64,000 bases of DNA from an uncultured Eubacteriales bacterium (GTDB lineage Bacteria; Bacillota; Clostridia; Oscillospirales; Oscillospiraceae), in the NCBI GenBank assembly GCA_900545495.1, contig UQZJ01000014.1, positions 10,482 through 74,481 of the forward strand, written 5' to 3'. A program made the translations under genes and the position numbers. Positions 1-7,286 of the stretch are shown piece after piece. Under the pieces are notes generated by a model. The model did not search any database, was not told where the DNA came from, and saw only the letters and a program-made list of their open reading frames with translations. Position 1 is the first letter of the stretch; every line of letters starts with the position of its first letter.

Positions 1-207
1 ACCATCCTGTTCATCACCCACGACGTGGAGGAGGCCATCTTCCTGTCCTCCAGCGTGTTGGTGGTGGAGAAAACGCCCATCCACGCCCTGCGGGAGATCC
101 CCGTCCCTATGAGCTACCCCCGCACCCGGCAGGATCTCATCCGTCCGGAGGTGGCGGCGCTGCGGGAGCAGCTGGTGGAGATGCTGAGAAAGCAGGTGAC
201 GGAATGA
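1..207 (+). CDS. ABC transporter ATP-binding protein, C-terminal part (ThiZ/SsuB type)
   Basis: Frame 1 is open from the first base to TGA at 205-207, so this is the 3' end of a gene that starts outside the window. It begins TILFITHDVEEAIFLSS: the H-loop histidine of an ABC ATPase followed by the EEAxFLS signature usual in nitrate/sulfonate/taurine/thiamine-precursor importers. The Walker motifs lie upstream of the window. It overlaps the next gene by ATGA, so it is translationally coupled to a permease. The role is inferred from the ThiY-like binding protein downstream: energising uptake of a pyrimidine precursor of thiamine. Confidence 0.85.
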   Translation, partial: TILFITHDVEEAIFLSSSVLVVEKTPIHALREIPVPMSYPRTRQDLIRPEVAALREQLVEMLRKQVTE

Positions 208-959
208 AAAAAGCCTGTAAAAGCAATCTTCCAGCGCTGATCTTCCTGTTCGCGCTGCTGATTTTATGGCAGCTGGGGGCGATGAAGGTCAACGCGGCGT
301 ACATCCTGCCCACCCCCGTGCAGATCTTGCAGCGGCTGTGGCAGCTCAGGGCGGCGCTGTTCACCGTGCATCTGCCCGCCACCATGGTGGTCACGGCGGT
401 GGGATTGGCCATCTCGCTGGTGCTGGGTCTGGGGCTTGCCGTTCTGATGGATGCCAGCCCCTTCTGCCGCAAGGCCATCTACCCCGTGGTGGTGGCGTCC
501 CAGACCATCCCCACCACCGCCATTGCGCCGTTGTTCGTGCTGTGGTTCGGCTACGGCATCTGGAGCAAGGTGCTGGTGACGGTGCTCATCACGTTCTTCC
601 CCATCACCATCACCGTCTACGACGGCTTGCAGTCGGCGCGGGTGGAGATGATGGAGCTGCTGCTGACCTACGGCGCTACAAAGCGGGATATCTTCTGCAA
701 GATCAAGGTCCCCTGCACACTGCCGTACTTTTTCTCCGCCATCAAAATGGCCATCCCCATGAGCATCATCGGTGCGGCCATCGGCGAGTGGCTGGGCGCA
801 CAAAGCGGCTTGGGCTATTTCTCCCGCCGCATGATGACCCAGCTGGACGGCGCGGGCGTCTTCGCCCCCATTGTGCTGCTGTCCGCCGTGGCCATGGCGG
901 CGGTGGCGCTGGTGGCGCTGCTGGAGAAAAAAGTCGTCCGCTGGCGGGGCGAATTCTAA
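204..959 (+). CDS. ABC transporter permease (ThiX-like)
   Basis: 251-residue membrane protein of the BPD_transp_1 fold with about six hydrophobic segments. The cytoplasmic coupling loop that docks on the ATPase is visible as LLTYGATKRDIFCKIKVP (about residues 153-170), followed by LPYFFSAIKMAIPMSIIGA and the GEWLGA element common in SsuC/TauC/ThiX permeases. The ATG overlaps the stop of the ATPase gene, and the binding-protein gene follows after 29 bp. Family placement is firm; substrate (hydroxymethylpyrimidine or a formylaminopyrimidine) is inferred from gene 3 of the operon. Confidence 0.88.
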   Translation: MKKACKSNLPALIFLFALLILWQLGAMKVNAAYILPTPVQILQRLWQLRAALFTVHLPATMVVTAVGLAISLVLGLGLAVLMDASPFCRKAIYPVVVASQTIPTTAIAPLFVLWFGYGIWSKVLVTVLITFFPITITVYDGLQSARVEMMELLLTYGATKRDIFCKIKVPCTLPYFFSAIKMAIPMSIIGAAIGEWLGAQSGLGYFSRRMMTQLDGAGVFAPIVLLSAVAMAAVALVALLEKKVVRWRGEF

Positions 960-988
960 AAAACGAAACATAAGAGAGGTATATAAAG

Positions 989-1999
989 ATGAAACGTATC
1001 GTATCCATGCTGCTGGCCTGCGTGCTGCTGCTGTGCTGCGTCAGCGGCTGCGGCGCCAAGAACAACGACGACAACAACACCACCGGCGACCTGAAGGAGC
1101 TGGACGTGGTGCTGGACTGGTACCCCAACGCCCTCCACGCCTTTATGTATGTGGCCATGGAGAAGGGCTACTATGCCGATGAGGGCCTGAAGATCAACAT
1201 CCGCTTCCCCTCCAACGCCAACGACGCCATCTCCCTTGTGGCGGCGGGACAGGCGGACATTGGCCTGTACTATCAGCAGGACGTCATTCAGGCCCGCGCC
1301 CAGCAGAATGTCCCCGTGAAGTCCATCGGCGCTGTGGTGCAGGCACCCCTGAACATCGTGCTGTCCCTGAAGGATAAGAACATCACCGGCGCCAAGGATC
1401 TGGTGGGCAAGACCATCGGCTACGCCGGCACGGAGCTGTCCGAGGCGCTGATCCGCAGCATCATGGACTATGTGGGCGCGGATTACAGCGACGTGACCCT
1501 GATCGACGTGGGCTTTGACCTGATGAGCTCCATGACCACCGGCAACGTGGACGCCACCATTGGCTGCCTGGTGAACCACGAGGTACCCCAGATGGAGGAG
1601 GAGGGCTTCGAGGTCAACTGGTTCGATCTGGATGACTACGGCGTACCCACCTATTATGAGGGTGTGTTCCTGGCCAACGACGACGCCATCGCCAACGACA
1701 GCGAGACGCTCGCTGCGTTCCTGCGGGCCTCCGCCAAGGGCTTTGCCGACATGAAGGCAGACCCGGAGGAGGCACTGCGGATCCTGCTGGCCAACCAGAA
1801 CGAGGAGAACTTCCCCCTGTCCGAGACAGTGGAGCGCAAGAGCATGGCGACGCTGCTGCCCCTGATGGAGACGGCGGACGCCACGTTCCTCAGCCAGACG
1901 GACGAGTGCTGGCAGAAGAACATCGACTGGATGCTGGCACAGAACCTGATCACCAAGGCCCCCGCGCTGGACGATGTCCGCGTCGAGCTGGCGTTCTGA
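989..1999 (+). CDS. ABC transporter substrate-binding lipoprotein, NMT1/THI5-like (ThiY type)
   Basis: 336-residue exported binding protein. A signal peptide ends in the lipobox VSGC (Cys at about residue 21), so it should be lipid-anchored outside the membrane. The mature part starts LDVVLDWYPNALHAFMYVA, the N-terminal pattern of the NMT1/THI5/ThiY family that binds thiamine pyrimidine precursors, and continues with the type-II periplasmic-binding-protein pattern (GQADIGLYYQQ, GKTIGYAGTELSE). A Shine-Dalgarno GAGAGG lies upstream. Last gene of the operon; an intrinsic terminator follows. Any TPP riboswitch would lie before the window. Substrate assignment comes from family resemblance only. 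Confidence 0.85.
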   Translation: MKRIVSMLLACVLLLCCVSGCGAKNNDDNNTTGDLKELDVVLDWYPNALHAFMYVAMEKGYYADEGLKINIRFPSNANDAISLVAAGQADIGLYYQQDVIQARAQQNVPVKSIGAVVQAPLNIVLSLKDKNITGAKDLVGKTIGYAGTELSEALIRSIMDYVGADYSDVTLIDVGFDLMSSMTTGNVDATIGCLVNHEVPQMEEEGFEVNWFDLDDYGVPTYYEGVFLANDDAIANDSETLAAFLRASAKGFADMKADPEEALRILLANQNEENFPLSETVERKSMATLLPLMETADATFLSQTDECWQKNIDWMLAQNLITKAPALDDVRVELAF

Positions 2000-2012
2000 C
2001 AACGAAACGATA

Positions 2013-2051
2013 AATAAGCACGCCCCCGGCTCTGCCGAGGGCGTGCTTATT
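2013..2051. terminator. Bidirectional intrinsic terminator
   Basis: Perfect 13-bp stem AATAAGCACGCCC / GGGCGTGCTTATT with a 13-nt loop, between convergent genes (binding protein on plus, ATPase on minus). The A/T-rich stem ends supply a U-rich tail in both directions. Confidence 0.8.
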
Positions 2052-2075
2052 CTGGTTATGAGAGGGGGAGACCGT

Positions 2076-2870
2076 TCAAGCCAGCAGCAGCTTGTCGTCT
2101 GCCGCATCGGTGCCGCCGGCCTCAGAAAAGAGCGCCAGCAGATCGGGTACGGTGAGCTTCTGCTTTTCCCGGCCAGCAATATCCAGCACCACGCGGCCGG
2201 CATCCATCATAATGAGGCGGTTGCCGTGGGCGATGGCGTCCTTCATGTTGTGGGTCACCATCATGGTGGTCAGGCCGTTTTCGGCCACGATGCGGTCGGA
2301 GAGCTCCAGCACCTTGGCGGCGGTTTTGGGGTCAAGGGCGGCGGTATGCTCGTCCAGCAGCAGGAGCTTGGGCTTTTTCAGGGAGGCCATCAGCAGCGTC
2401 AGCGCCTGCCGCTGACCGCCGGAGAGCAGCCCCACCTTGGTGGTCAGCCGATCCTCCAGCCCCAGACCCAGCGGCGCCAGCAGAGCGCGGTATTCCTCCC
2501 GCTCAGCGCGGGAAATGCCCCATTTGAAGGTGCGGCGGCTGCCGCGGCGGGCGGCCAGCGCCAGATTTTCCTCGATCCACATATCGCCGGCGGTACCCAT
2601 CATGGGGTCTTGGAACACGCGGCCCAGATCGGCGGCGCGGCGGTGCTCCGGCTTGCGGGTGATGTCCTCGCCGTCCAGCAGGATGGAGCCGCTGTCCACG
2701 GTGAGCGTACCGGCCACGGCGTTGAGCATGGTGGATTTTCCCGCACCGTTGCCGCCGATGACGGTGACAAAATCGCCGTCGTGGAGGGTCAGCGACAGGT
2801 CATCCAGCGCTGTTTTGGCATTGACCGTGCCGGGGAAGAAGGTTTTGGAGATATGTTTCAGCTCAAGCAT
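2076..2870 (-). CDS. ABC transporter ATP-binding protein, TrpXYZ-type amino-acid uptake system
   Basis: 264-residue ATPase with Walker A GGNGAGKST, Q-loop GRVFQDPMMGT, signature LLSGGQRQ, Walker B LLLLDEHTAALDP and H-loop VTHNMKDAI. The Q-loop sequence and the DEHTAALDP form of Walker B are those of the ATPases that work with the COG2984 binding protein and COG4120 permease, both encoded just upstream here (on the minus strand). Its start overlaps the permease stop by 8 bp. Last gene of the operon, ending at the convergent terminator. Known members of the family import tryptophan; the leader peptide of this operon suggests tyrosine or another aromatic amino acid. Confidence 0.88.
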   Translation of the reverse strand: MLELKHISKTFFPGTVNAKTALDDLSLTLHDGDFVTVIGGNGAGKSTMLNAVAGTLTVDSGSILLDGEDITRKPEHRRAADLGRVFQDPMMGTAGDMWIEENLALAARRGSRRTFKWGISRAEREEYRALLAPLGLGLEDRLTTKVGLLSGGQRQALTLLMASLKKPKLLLLDEHTAALDPKTAAKVLELSDRIVAENGLTTMMVTHNMKDAIAHGNRLIMMDAGRVVLDIAGREKQKLTVPDLLALFSEAGGTDAADDKLLLA

Positions 2871-3777
2871 GGACGGTGCCTCCTTTGTGGGCGAGCTTTC
2901 CTTTTAGATGGGGAATAGCCAGAAATACAGCCACGATGGCGGCGGACAGGAGCTTCAGGTCGTTGGTGTTCAGACCCAGCTGCAAGACGATCTGCAAAAC
3001 AAGGTAATAGACGATAGCGCCCAGCGACACCGACAGCATCCGAAGGCCGAAGTTGCGGAACACCTTACCCAGCAGGCTCTCGCCGATGATGACGGCGGCC
3101 AGTCCGATGACGATGGCGCCTCGCCCCATGTTCACGTCCGCCGAGCCTTGATACTGACACAGGAGCGCACCGGAGAGCGCCACGATGCCGTTGGAGAGGG
3201 CAAGACCCACCACCACGTTGCGCTGGGTGTTGATGCCCTGCGCCCGGGCCATGCGTGCGTTGGCGCCGGTGGCGCGGATGCCGCAGCCGATCTCCGTGCC
3301 AAAGAACCAGTACAGCACGGCGATGAGCAGGGCGGTGACCAGCAGCAGCAGCGGCATGGGGTTTTCCAGACTCAGCTGCCGCACAAAGCGCTGGGACACG
3401 ATGAGGTCGTATTTGTCCACGCTGACGGCCTGATTGGCCTTGCCGCCCATGACCCGCAGATTCACGGAGTAGAGTGCCAGCTGGGTCAGGATACCGGCCA
3501 AAATAGCGGGGATGCCGCAGCGGGTATGGAGCAGACCGGTGATAAAGCCTGCCGCCGCACCGCATAGTGTGGCGATGAGCAGCGCCAGCCACGGGTTTAC
3601 GCCGCTGCGAATGAGCATTACGCAGGCGGCGCCTCCCAGTGCCAGCGTACCGTCCACCGTCAGGTCGGCCACATCCAGAATACGGTAGGTGATGTACACG
3701 CCGATGGCCATCAGACCCCAGATAAGGCCTTGGGTGACGGCACCCGGCAGAGAGTTGAGAAGCGAGGTGAGCAGCAT
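2863..3777 (-). CDS. ABC transporter permease, TrpY-like (COG4120 family)
   Basis: 304-residue permease with 8-9 hydrophobic segments; begins MLLTSLLNSLPGAVTQGLIWGLMAIGVYITYR, the usual start of this family, which resembles branched-chain amino-acid permeases. The ATG at 3777 was chosen because AAGGAAGGAAAA lies just before it; the frame stays open further upstream but crosses an inter-gene hairpin region. The motif RATGANARMARAQGINT (coupling loop) is visible. It lies between the binding-protein gene and the ATPase gene of the same operon. Confidence 0.88.
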   Translation of the reverse strand: MLLTSLLNSLPGAVTQGLIWGLMAIGVYITYRILDVADLTVDGTLALGGAACVMLIRSGVNPWLALLIATLCGAAAGFITGLLHTRCGIPAILAGILTQLALYSVNLRVMGGKANQAVSVDKYDLIVSQRFVRQLSLENPMPLLLLVTALLIAVLYWFFGTEIGCGIRATGANARMARAQGINTQRNVVVGLALSNGIVALSGALLCQYQGSADVNMGRGAIVIGLAAVIIGESLLGKVFRNFGLRMLSVSLGAIVYYLVLQIVLQLGLNTNDLKLLSAAIVAVFLAIPHLKGKLAHKGGTVHA

Positions 3778-3799
3778 ATCGTTTTCCTTCCTTTTCCTT

Positions 3800-3885
3800 G
3801 GCAGGCTTTGCCGCAGAAGGACGATCATGTTCGTTCCCCTGCGGCGAAGCCTGCCTGTATGGGGGAGGGGGACAGGCCCCCTCCC
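3800..3885 (-). promoter_or_regulatory. Two GC-rich hairpins between binding-protein and permease genes
   Basis: A 17-bp near-perfect stem (3800-3816 with 3839-3855, one mismatch) and a 9-bp G/C stem (3863-3871 with 3877-3885) fill the 125-bp gap between the binding-protein stop and the permease start. No T-tract follows, so these look like mRNA 3'-end stabilisers or partial attenuators that raise binding-protein output relative to permease and ATPase. The role is inference. Confidence 0.55.
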
Positions 3886-3902
3886 GGTCACAGGGCAGAC
3901 GT

Positions 3903-4883
3903 TCAGCCCTCGATGGCGGTGTAGCCCTCCAGCGGGGTGATGCCGAGCTTTTCGCACATGGCGGCGTTGTACTTTGGGGTGGCGGGGGCGTATTCAATGG
4001 GCATGGTGGAGATGTCGGCCTCGCCCTTGAGGATCTTGGCGGCCATCTTGCCGGTGGTCACGCCCAGATCGTAGTAGTCGATGGACAGGGTGCATACGCC
4101 GCAGCCGGCGCACAGGCTGGCCTCGCCGCACACGGCGGGTACACCGGCGGCGGTCAGAATGTTGGCGATGCTCTCGGTGTTGTTGGCAGCGGTGTTATCC
4201 GTGGGGATGTAGATGACATCGCTGGCAGCGGCAGCCTTTTCCGTCACAGCGGCCAGATCGTTGGAGTCGGTGAAGGCAAACTCGGTGCAGGTGATGCCCT
4301 TGGCAGTCAGCGCCTTGGTGACCTCATCGATCTGGTAGCGGGAGTTGGGCTCAGCGGAGCAGAACAGCAGCCCCACGTTCTTGGCATCCGGGAACCACTC
4401 GGTCACCATGGCGGCCTGCTTCTCCAGATCGGCCAGATCGGAGGTACCGGAGATGTTGCCGCCCACGGTGCCGTTGAAGTCGTCCAGATCCAGCGCCACG
4501 CCGTAGGCGGTGACGGCAGTACCCAGAATAGGTACCTCGGAGGTGGCGGAGGCCGCGGCGGTCAGCGCCGGGGTGGCGTTGGCCATGATGAGATCCACAT
4601 CGGCGGACAGGAAGCCGTTGATGATGGTGGAGCAGTTGTTGCTCTCACCGGAGGCGTTCTGCACATCGATTTTTACATCGTCGCCCAGCGCCTCCTTCAG
4701 CGCGTCCACGAAGCCCTGGGTGGCGGCGTCCAAAGCGGGGTGCTGCGCCAGCTGGCACACGCCCACCTGGTAGGTGGCATTCTCGGCGTTGTCGCCGGTG
4801 TTGTCGGGGGTATCGGTCTTGCCGCAGGCTGCCATGCTGGCGAGCATGACCAGCGCAAGGAACAGTGTAAACAGCTTTTTCAT
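3903..4883 (-). CDS. ABC transporter substrate-binding lipoprotein, TrpX-like (COG2984)
   Basis: 326-residue lipoprotein: signal MKKLFTLFLALVMLASMAAC with lipobox MAAC, then a low-complexity linker and YQVGVCQLAQHPALDAATQG, the characteristic N-terminal strand of ABC_sub_bind (PF04392) proteins. Further family motifs are DLIMANATPALTAAASAT and VPAVCGEASLCAGCGVCTLSIDYYDLG. Start at 4883 is supported by AAAGGAG 9 nt upstream. First structural gene of the operon; the 5' leader carries a small Tyr-rich open frame and a terminator. The family includes predicted tryptophan and tyrosine importers; the leader favours tyrosine or phenylalanine. Confidence 0.88.
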   Translation of the reverse strand: MKKLFTLFLALVMLASMAACGKTDTPDNTGDNAENATYQVGVCQLAQHPALDAATQGFVDALKEALGDDVKIDVQNASGESNNCSTIINGFLSADVDLIMANATPALTAAASATSEVPILGTAVTAYGVALDLDDFNGTVGGNISGTSDLADLEKQAAMVTEWFPDAKNVGLLFCSAEPNSRYQIDEVTKALTAKGITCTEFAFTDSNDLAAVTEKAAAASDVIYIPTDNTAANNTESIANILTAAGVPAVCGEASLCAGCGVCTLSIDYYDLGVTTGKMAAKILKGEADISTMPIEYAPATPKYNAAMCEKLGITPLEGYTAIEG

Positions 4884-4908
4884 GGTGTTTCTCCTTTTTC
4901 GGTGATAC

Positions 4909-4947
4909 AAAAATTAAAAGCCCTGTTCCGGGAGGAACAGAGCTTTT
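4909..4947 (-). terminator. Intrinsic terminator in the leader (attenuator)
   Basis: On the minus strand AAAAGC-T-CTGTTCC, a short loop, then GGAACAG-G-GCTTTT followed by AATTTTTG. It lies after the leader peptide stop and 25 nt before the first structural gene's ATG, so it can only work as a conditional terminator of the operon. Confidence 0.75.
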
Positions 4948-4966
4948 GCAAACAAATACGTTGCGT

Positions 4967-5098
4967 CTATGCCCTATGCACTGCCGGAAATTCCTTTTTT
5001 GCGCAGCAAAAATAGCCCTCGTAATAGAAGGCGGCATAGACACGGTAGGAGTCCACCAGGGACGCAGAGATGCAGTTGACAGCGTTCAGCTTTGCCAT
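4967..5098 (-). CDS. Candidate Tyr/Phe leader peptide of the aromatic amino-acid ABC operon
   Basis: 43-codon frame with its own ribosome site (AAAGGAG, 6 nt before ATG at 5098). Residues 18-30 contain five tyrosines and two phenylalanines (YRVYAAFYYEGYF); another Phe follows at 37 and there is no Trp. It is followed by an intrinsic terminator and then by the binding-protein gene. The segment TTCCGG (4984-4989, codons 37-38) can pair with CCGGAA (4926-4931) in the 3' arm of the terminator. A ribosome stalled at Tyr 25-29 would leave it free to pair; one reaching the stop codon would cover it. This is classical attenuation geometry. No protein family recognised; function is inference. Confidence 0.6.
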   Translation of the reverse strand: MAKLNAVNCISASLVDSYRVYAAFYYEGYFCCAKKEFPAVHRA

Positions 5099-5179
5099 AG
5101 CGGACTCCTTTCTGCTGCGTGGCAGCGACTTGATGATTGAGACTTTAGCACTTTTAACGGCAAAAGTAAATGGGCGAAA

Positions 5180-5208
5180 TATATAAAATTGGCGACAGAT
5201 AACGCCAA
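5180..5208 (-). promoter_or_regulatory. Promoter with overlapping inverted repeat, leader of the TrpXYZ-type operon
   Basis: Minus strand TTGGCG, 17 bp, TATATA. The -35 is one arm of an inverted repeat TTGGCG-N8-CGCCAA (5189-5208), which fits a repressor site inside the promoter. Confidence 0.55.
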
Positions 5209-5235
5209 AAACTGTCAAAGCAAACAATGAAAGCG

Positions 5236-5275
5236 GCGTTCCCGGCGGCAGACAGCTGTCTGCCGCCGGGAACGC
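5236..5275 (-). terminator. Terminator after mgtE
   Basis: Perfect 20-bp palindrome (5236-5255 against 5256-5275) directly after the mgtE stop at 5282. Loopless as written, so the central pairs must open; the T-tract after it on the minus strand is weak. Confidence 0.6.
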
Positions 5276-5281
5276 TGTGCT

Positions 5282-6670
5282 TCAGATACGGAATACGTCG
5301 ATGAGGAACACCAGCGCCAACCCGTAGTATGTCACCACGGCCACCAGATCGTTGACGGTGGTGATCAGCGGGCCGGAGGCCACGGCGGGGTCGATGTGGA
5401 CCCTGTGAAAGAGCATGGGGATCAGAGTCCCCACAAGGCTGGAGATCACCATGGCCACCAGCAGCGACACGCCGACACAGCCGGAGATCAGAAAGGCGGA
5501 CGCCCACACATACCCCTTGAAAAAGTGGATGTACACGCCCAGAAAGGCCAGCGCCATCAGACCGAGACACCCGCCGTTGAGCAGGCCGACACGCATCTCC
5601 TTGCCCAGCAGCGCCAGCTCCTCCTTCAGACTGAGGTTTTCGTCCATCAGCACCCGGATGGTCACTGCCAGCGACTGGGTACCCACGTTTCCCGCCATGT
5701 CCAGCACCAGCGACTGGAAGCAGATGACGATGGGCAGCACCGCCACCACCGATTCAAAGACGCCCACCACCGAGGATACGCCCATGCCCAGAAACAGCAG
5801 CACGATCAGCCACGGCAGGCGCTTTTTCATGCTGACGAACACCGGCTCGCGGAGATCCTCCTCCGAGGTCAGACCGCCCAGCTTGGCGTAGTCGTCGCCC
5901 ATGGTGTCGTCCACCAGCTCCACCAGATCCTGCGCCGTCAGGACGCCGACGATGCCGCCGGATTCCGACAGCACCGGCAGGGAGTCCTCCTCGTACTCCG
6001 CCAGCCGGTCGACGCAGTCCGCTACCTTCTCATGGGCGAGTACATAGGGATACCCCCGGCGGATCACATCCTCCAAGCGGTCGTCTTCCCGGGCAATGAT
6101 CAGATCCTTCAGGTCGATGGCGCCGGCAAAGGCGCTGTTTTTGTCCACCACGTACAGGGTGGAGATGTTGTCGTGCTCCCCGGCCTGCCGCACCAGCTCG
6201 CTCATGGCGCCGCGGATGGTCAGCGTGTCCGGGATGCACACGAAATTGCTGCTCATCCGGCTGCCGATCTCCTCCTCCCGGAAGGCCAGCAGCCGCCGGA
6301 CATCCGCCCGGACGTCCGGGGCCAGATGCGCCGCCAGACGCTGCCGCTCCCCCTCCGGCAGCTCCTGCAAAATGTCCAGCACGTCCGCGGTGTCCATGCC
6401 GGAGAGCACCTCCGCCGTCCGCGCCTCCGGCAGGGCGGCGAGACAGTCGGCGGCGTCGTCCAGATAGGGGAATACCGCTGTCAGAGCCGGCACGTCCATC
6501 AGCCGAAGCACCCGCTCCCGCTCAGCCTCCGTTAAAAGGGAGAGGGCCTTCGCCACATCGCGCTCATGGTAGCGCTTGAGCAGCTTGGAGAGTCCCACGC
6601 CGCTTTTTGCGCCGCGGATGGTCGCCGCGATCTCCTGCGTAAAATCGTTTCTTGTGATCTTGTTCATCAT
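5282..6670 (-). CDS. mgtE: Magnesium transporter MgtE
   Basis: 462 residues, normal for MgtE: an N-terminal superhelical MgtE_N domain (about 1-130), two CBS repeats (about 135-255; MSSNFVCIPDTLTIRGAM and EKVADCVDRLAEYEEDSLPVLS) that sense cytosolic Mg2+, and a C-terminal domain with five membrane helices (MGVSSVVGVFESVVAVLPIV, DMAGNVGTQSLAVTIR, VDPAVASGPLITTVNDL). The GNVGTQS and ASGPLITTVND motifs line the Mg2+ path in this family. ATG at 6670 is preceded by AAAGGAGG; an adjacent second ATG lies at 6667. A long structured leader and a strong promoter lie upstream. Confidence 0.95.
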   Translation of the reverse strand: MMNKITRNDFTQEIAATIRGAKSGVGLSKLLKRYHERDVAKALSLLTEAERERVLRLMDVPALTAVFPYLDDAADCLAALPEARTAEVLSGMDTADVLDILQELPEGERQRLAAHLAPDVRADVRRLLAFREEEIGSRMSSNFVCIPDTLTIRGAMSELVRQAGEHDNISTLYVVDKNSAFAGAIDLKDLIIAREDDRLEDVIRRGYPYVLAHEKVADCVDRLAEYEEDSLPVLSESGGIVGVLTAQDLVELVDDTMGDDYAKLGGLTSEEDLREPVFVSMKKRLPWLIVLLFLGMGVSSVVGVFESVVAVLPIVICFQSLVLDMAGNVGTQSLAVTIRVLMDENLSLKEELALLGKEMRVGLLNGGCLGLMALAFLGVYIHFFKGYVWASAFLISGCVGVSLLVAMVISSLVGTLIPMLFHRVHIDPAVASGPLITTVNDLVAVVTYYGLALVFLIDVFRI

Positions 6671-6925
6671 GTCTGTGTCCTCCTTTGGCACCAAAAATGG
6701 GCGCAAAAATGCACCGCTTCAGAGATAGTTGCCACAGCAAGACGTCTCCGGTGCGGTGCAGAAGAACACGACAAAACAGAACGTGGTCAGTCCATGTCCA
6801 TGGATGACCGCATTCGCGTCCTGTATTTCCGCGTACCGCAGCTCCGGCTTCGCCCTGTACTTCCGCAGCTATCCATGAACATTCACCTCCGATAAGTGAA
6901 AATTTGAAAAGCCTTCCGGCTCTCC
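6671..6925 (-). ncRNA. Structured 5' leader of mgtE, candidate metal-responsive riboswitch
   Basis: About 255 nt between an excellent promoter and mgtE. Visible elements on the minus strand, 5' to 3': a small hairpin TATC...TGAA-TG-TTCA...GATA; two similar blocks GCGGAAGTACAGGGCG and GCGGAAATACAGGACGCG in tandem; a bulged hairpin built on GGTCATCCAT/ATGGA-C-TGACC (6785-6809); then a terminator-like stem with TTTTTG just before the gene. Many mgtE genes are controlled by the M-box (ykoK) aptamer; AGGTGA and a later ATGGA/CTGC are faintly M-box-like, but I do not see its other conserved blocks. It could be a diverged M-box or an undescribed aptamer. Confidence 0.5.
6705..6760 (-). terminator. 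Terminator in the mgtE leader
   Basis: Minus strand TGCACCGC (6753-6760) pairs exactly with GCGGTGCA (6710-6717), followed by TTTTTG. The 35-nt loop holds a small TTGC/GCAA hairpin. It sits 35 nt before the mgtE start, where an expression platform would be. Confidence 0.55.
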
Positions 6926-6931
6926 TGCCCG

Positions 6932-6960
6932 ATGATAACAAAGATGCCCCCCGATGTCAA
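6932..6960 (-). promoter_or_regulatory. Promoter of mgtE
   Basis: Minus strand TTGACA, 17-bp spacer, TATCAT. Consensus -35 and near-consensus -10. Confidence 0.8.
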
Positions 6961-7013
6961 GGCCGCTTTTTGGCTTTTTTACCTGTTGACAGCGGGCTGA
7001 CGGCAAGCGGCGT

Positions 7014-7217
7014 ATGCAGCAGACGTGGCAGCACATTCTGGATGGCCTGTGCGCCGTTCTGCGGCAGGATGCCAAGGTCAGGGCGGACGCCTTTACCCCG
7101 CAGTTTACCGTGGAGCGGTTCGCGGATGTGCTGTTTGCCCAGATGGTGTCCGCACTGCTGCGGCAGGACTACGACCCCACCGCCGTGCTGGAGCTGATCC
7201 GCAGAACGCTGTATTAA
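7014..7217 (+). pseudogene. Possible C-terminal remnant of a TetR-type regulator, or small unknown protein
   Basis: A 67-codon frame, MQQTWQHILDGLCAVLRQ..., ends FADVLFAQMVSALLRQDYDP followed by TAVLELIRRTLY. The amphipathic C-terminal helix pattern resembles the dimerisation end of TetR regulators, but there is no DNA-binding domain, no convincing ribosome site before the ATG, and an in-frame stop lies 27 bp upstream. The next gene has a TetR-like palindrome in its promoter, which makes a 5'-truncated local regulator plausible. Weak call. Confidence 0.3.
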
Positions 7218-7243
7218 AATTCCCACCTTACGGTGGGATTTTA
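7217..7243 (+). terminator. Short terminator-like hairpin
   Basis: AAAATTCCCACC-TTAC-GGTGGGATTTT immediately after the 67-codon frame; 11 pairs with one bulged T and a T-rich 3' side. Confidence 0.55.
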
Positions 7244-7250
7244 AGTCCCA

Positions 7251-7268
7251 TATATTGAACATGGTTCA
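7251..7268 (+). promoter_or_regulatory. -10-like TATATT overlapping a TGAAC-ATG-GTTCA palindrome
   Basis: TATATT (7251-7256) abuts the dyad TGAAC-N3-GTTCA (7256-7268), 18 bp before the start codon of the next gene and just before its ribosome site. A dyad of this kind is typical of TetR-family operators. Confidence 0.45.
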
Positions 7269-7286
7269 TTAAAGGAGAGGTATACG

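Noticed and set aside
2863..3957. 364-residue version of the TrpY-like permease
   Set aside because: The extra N-terminus translates the inter-gene hairpins and has no ribosome site; the 304-residue form begins with the family's usual sequence after a good Shine-Dalgarno.
4884..5173. T-box riboswitch in front of the TrpXYZ-type operon
   Set aside because: No GGGTGG-type antiterminator sequence or specifier-loop architecture; the leader peptide model fits better.
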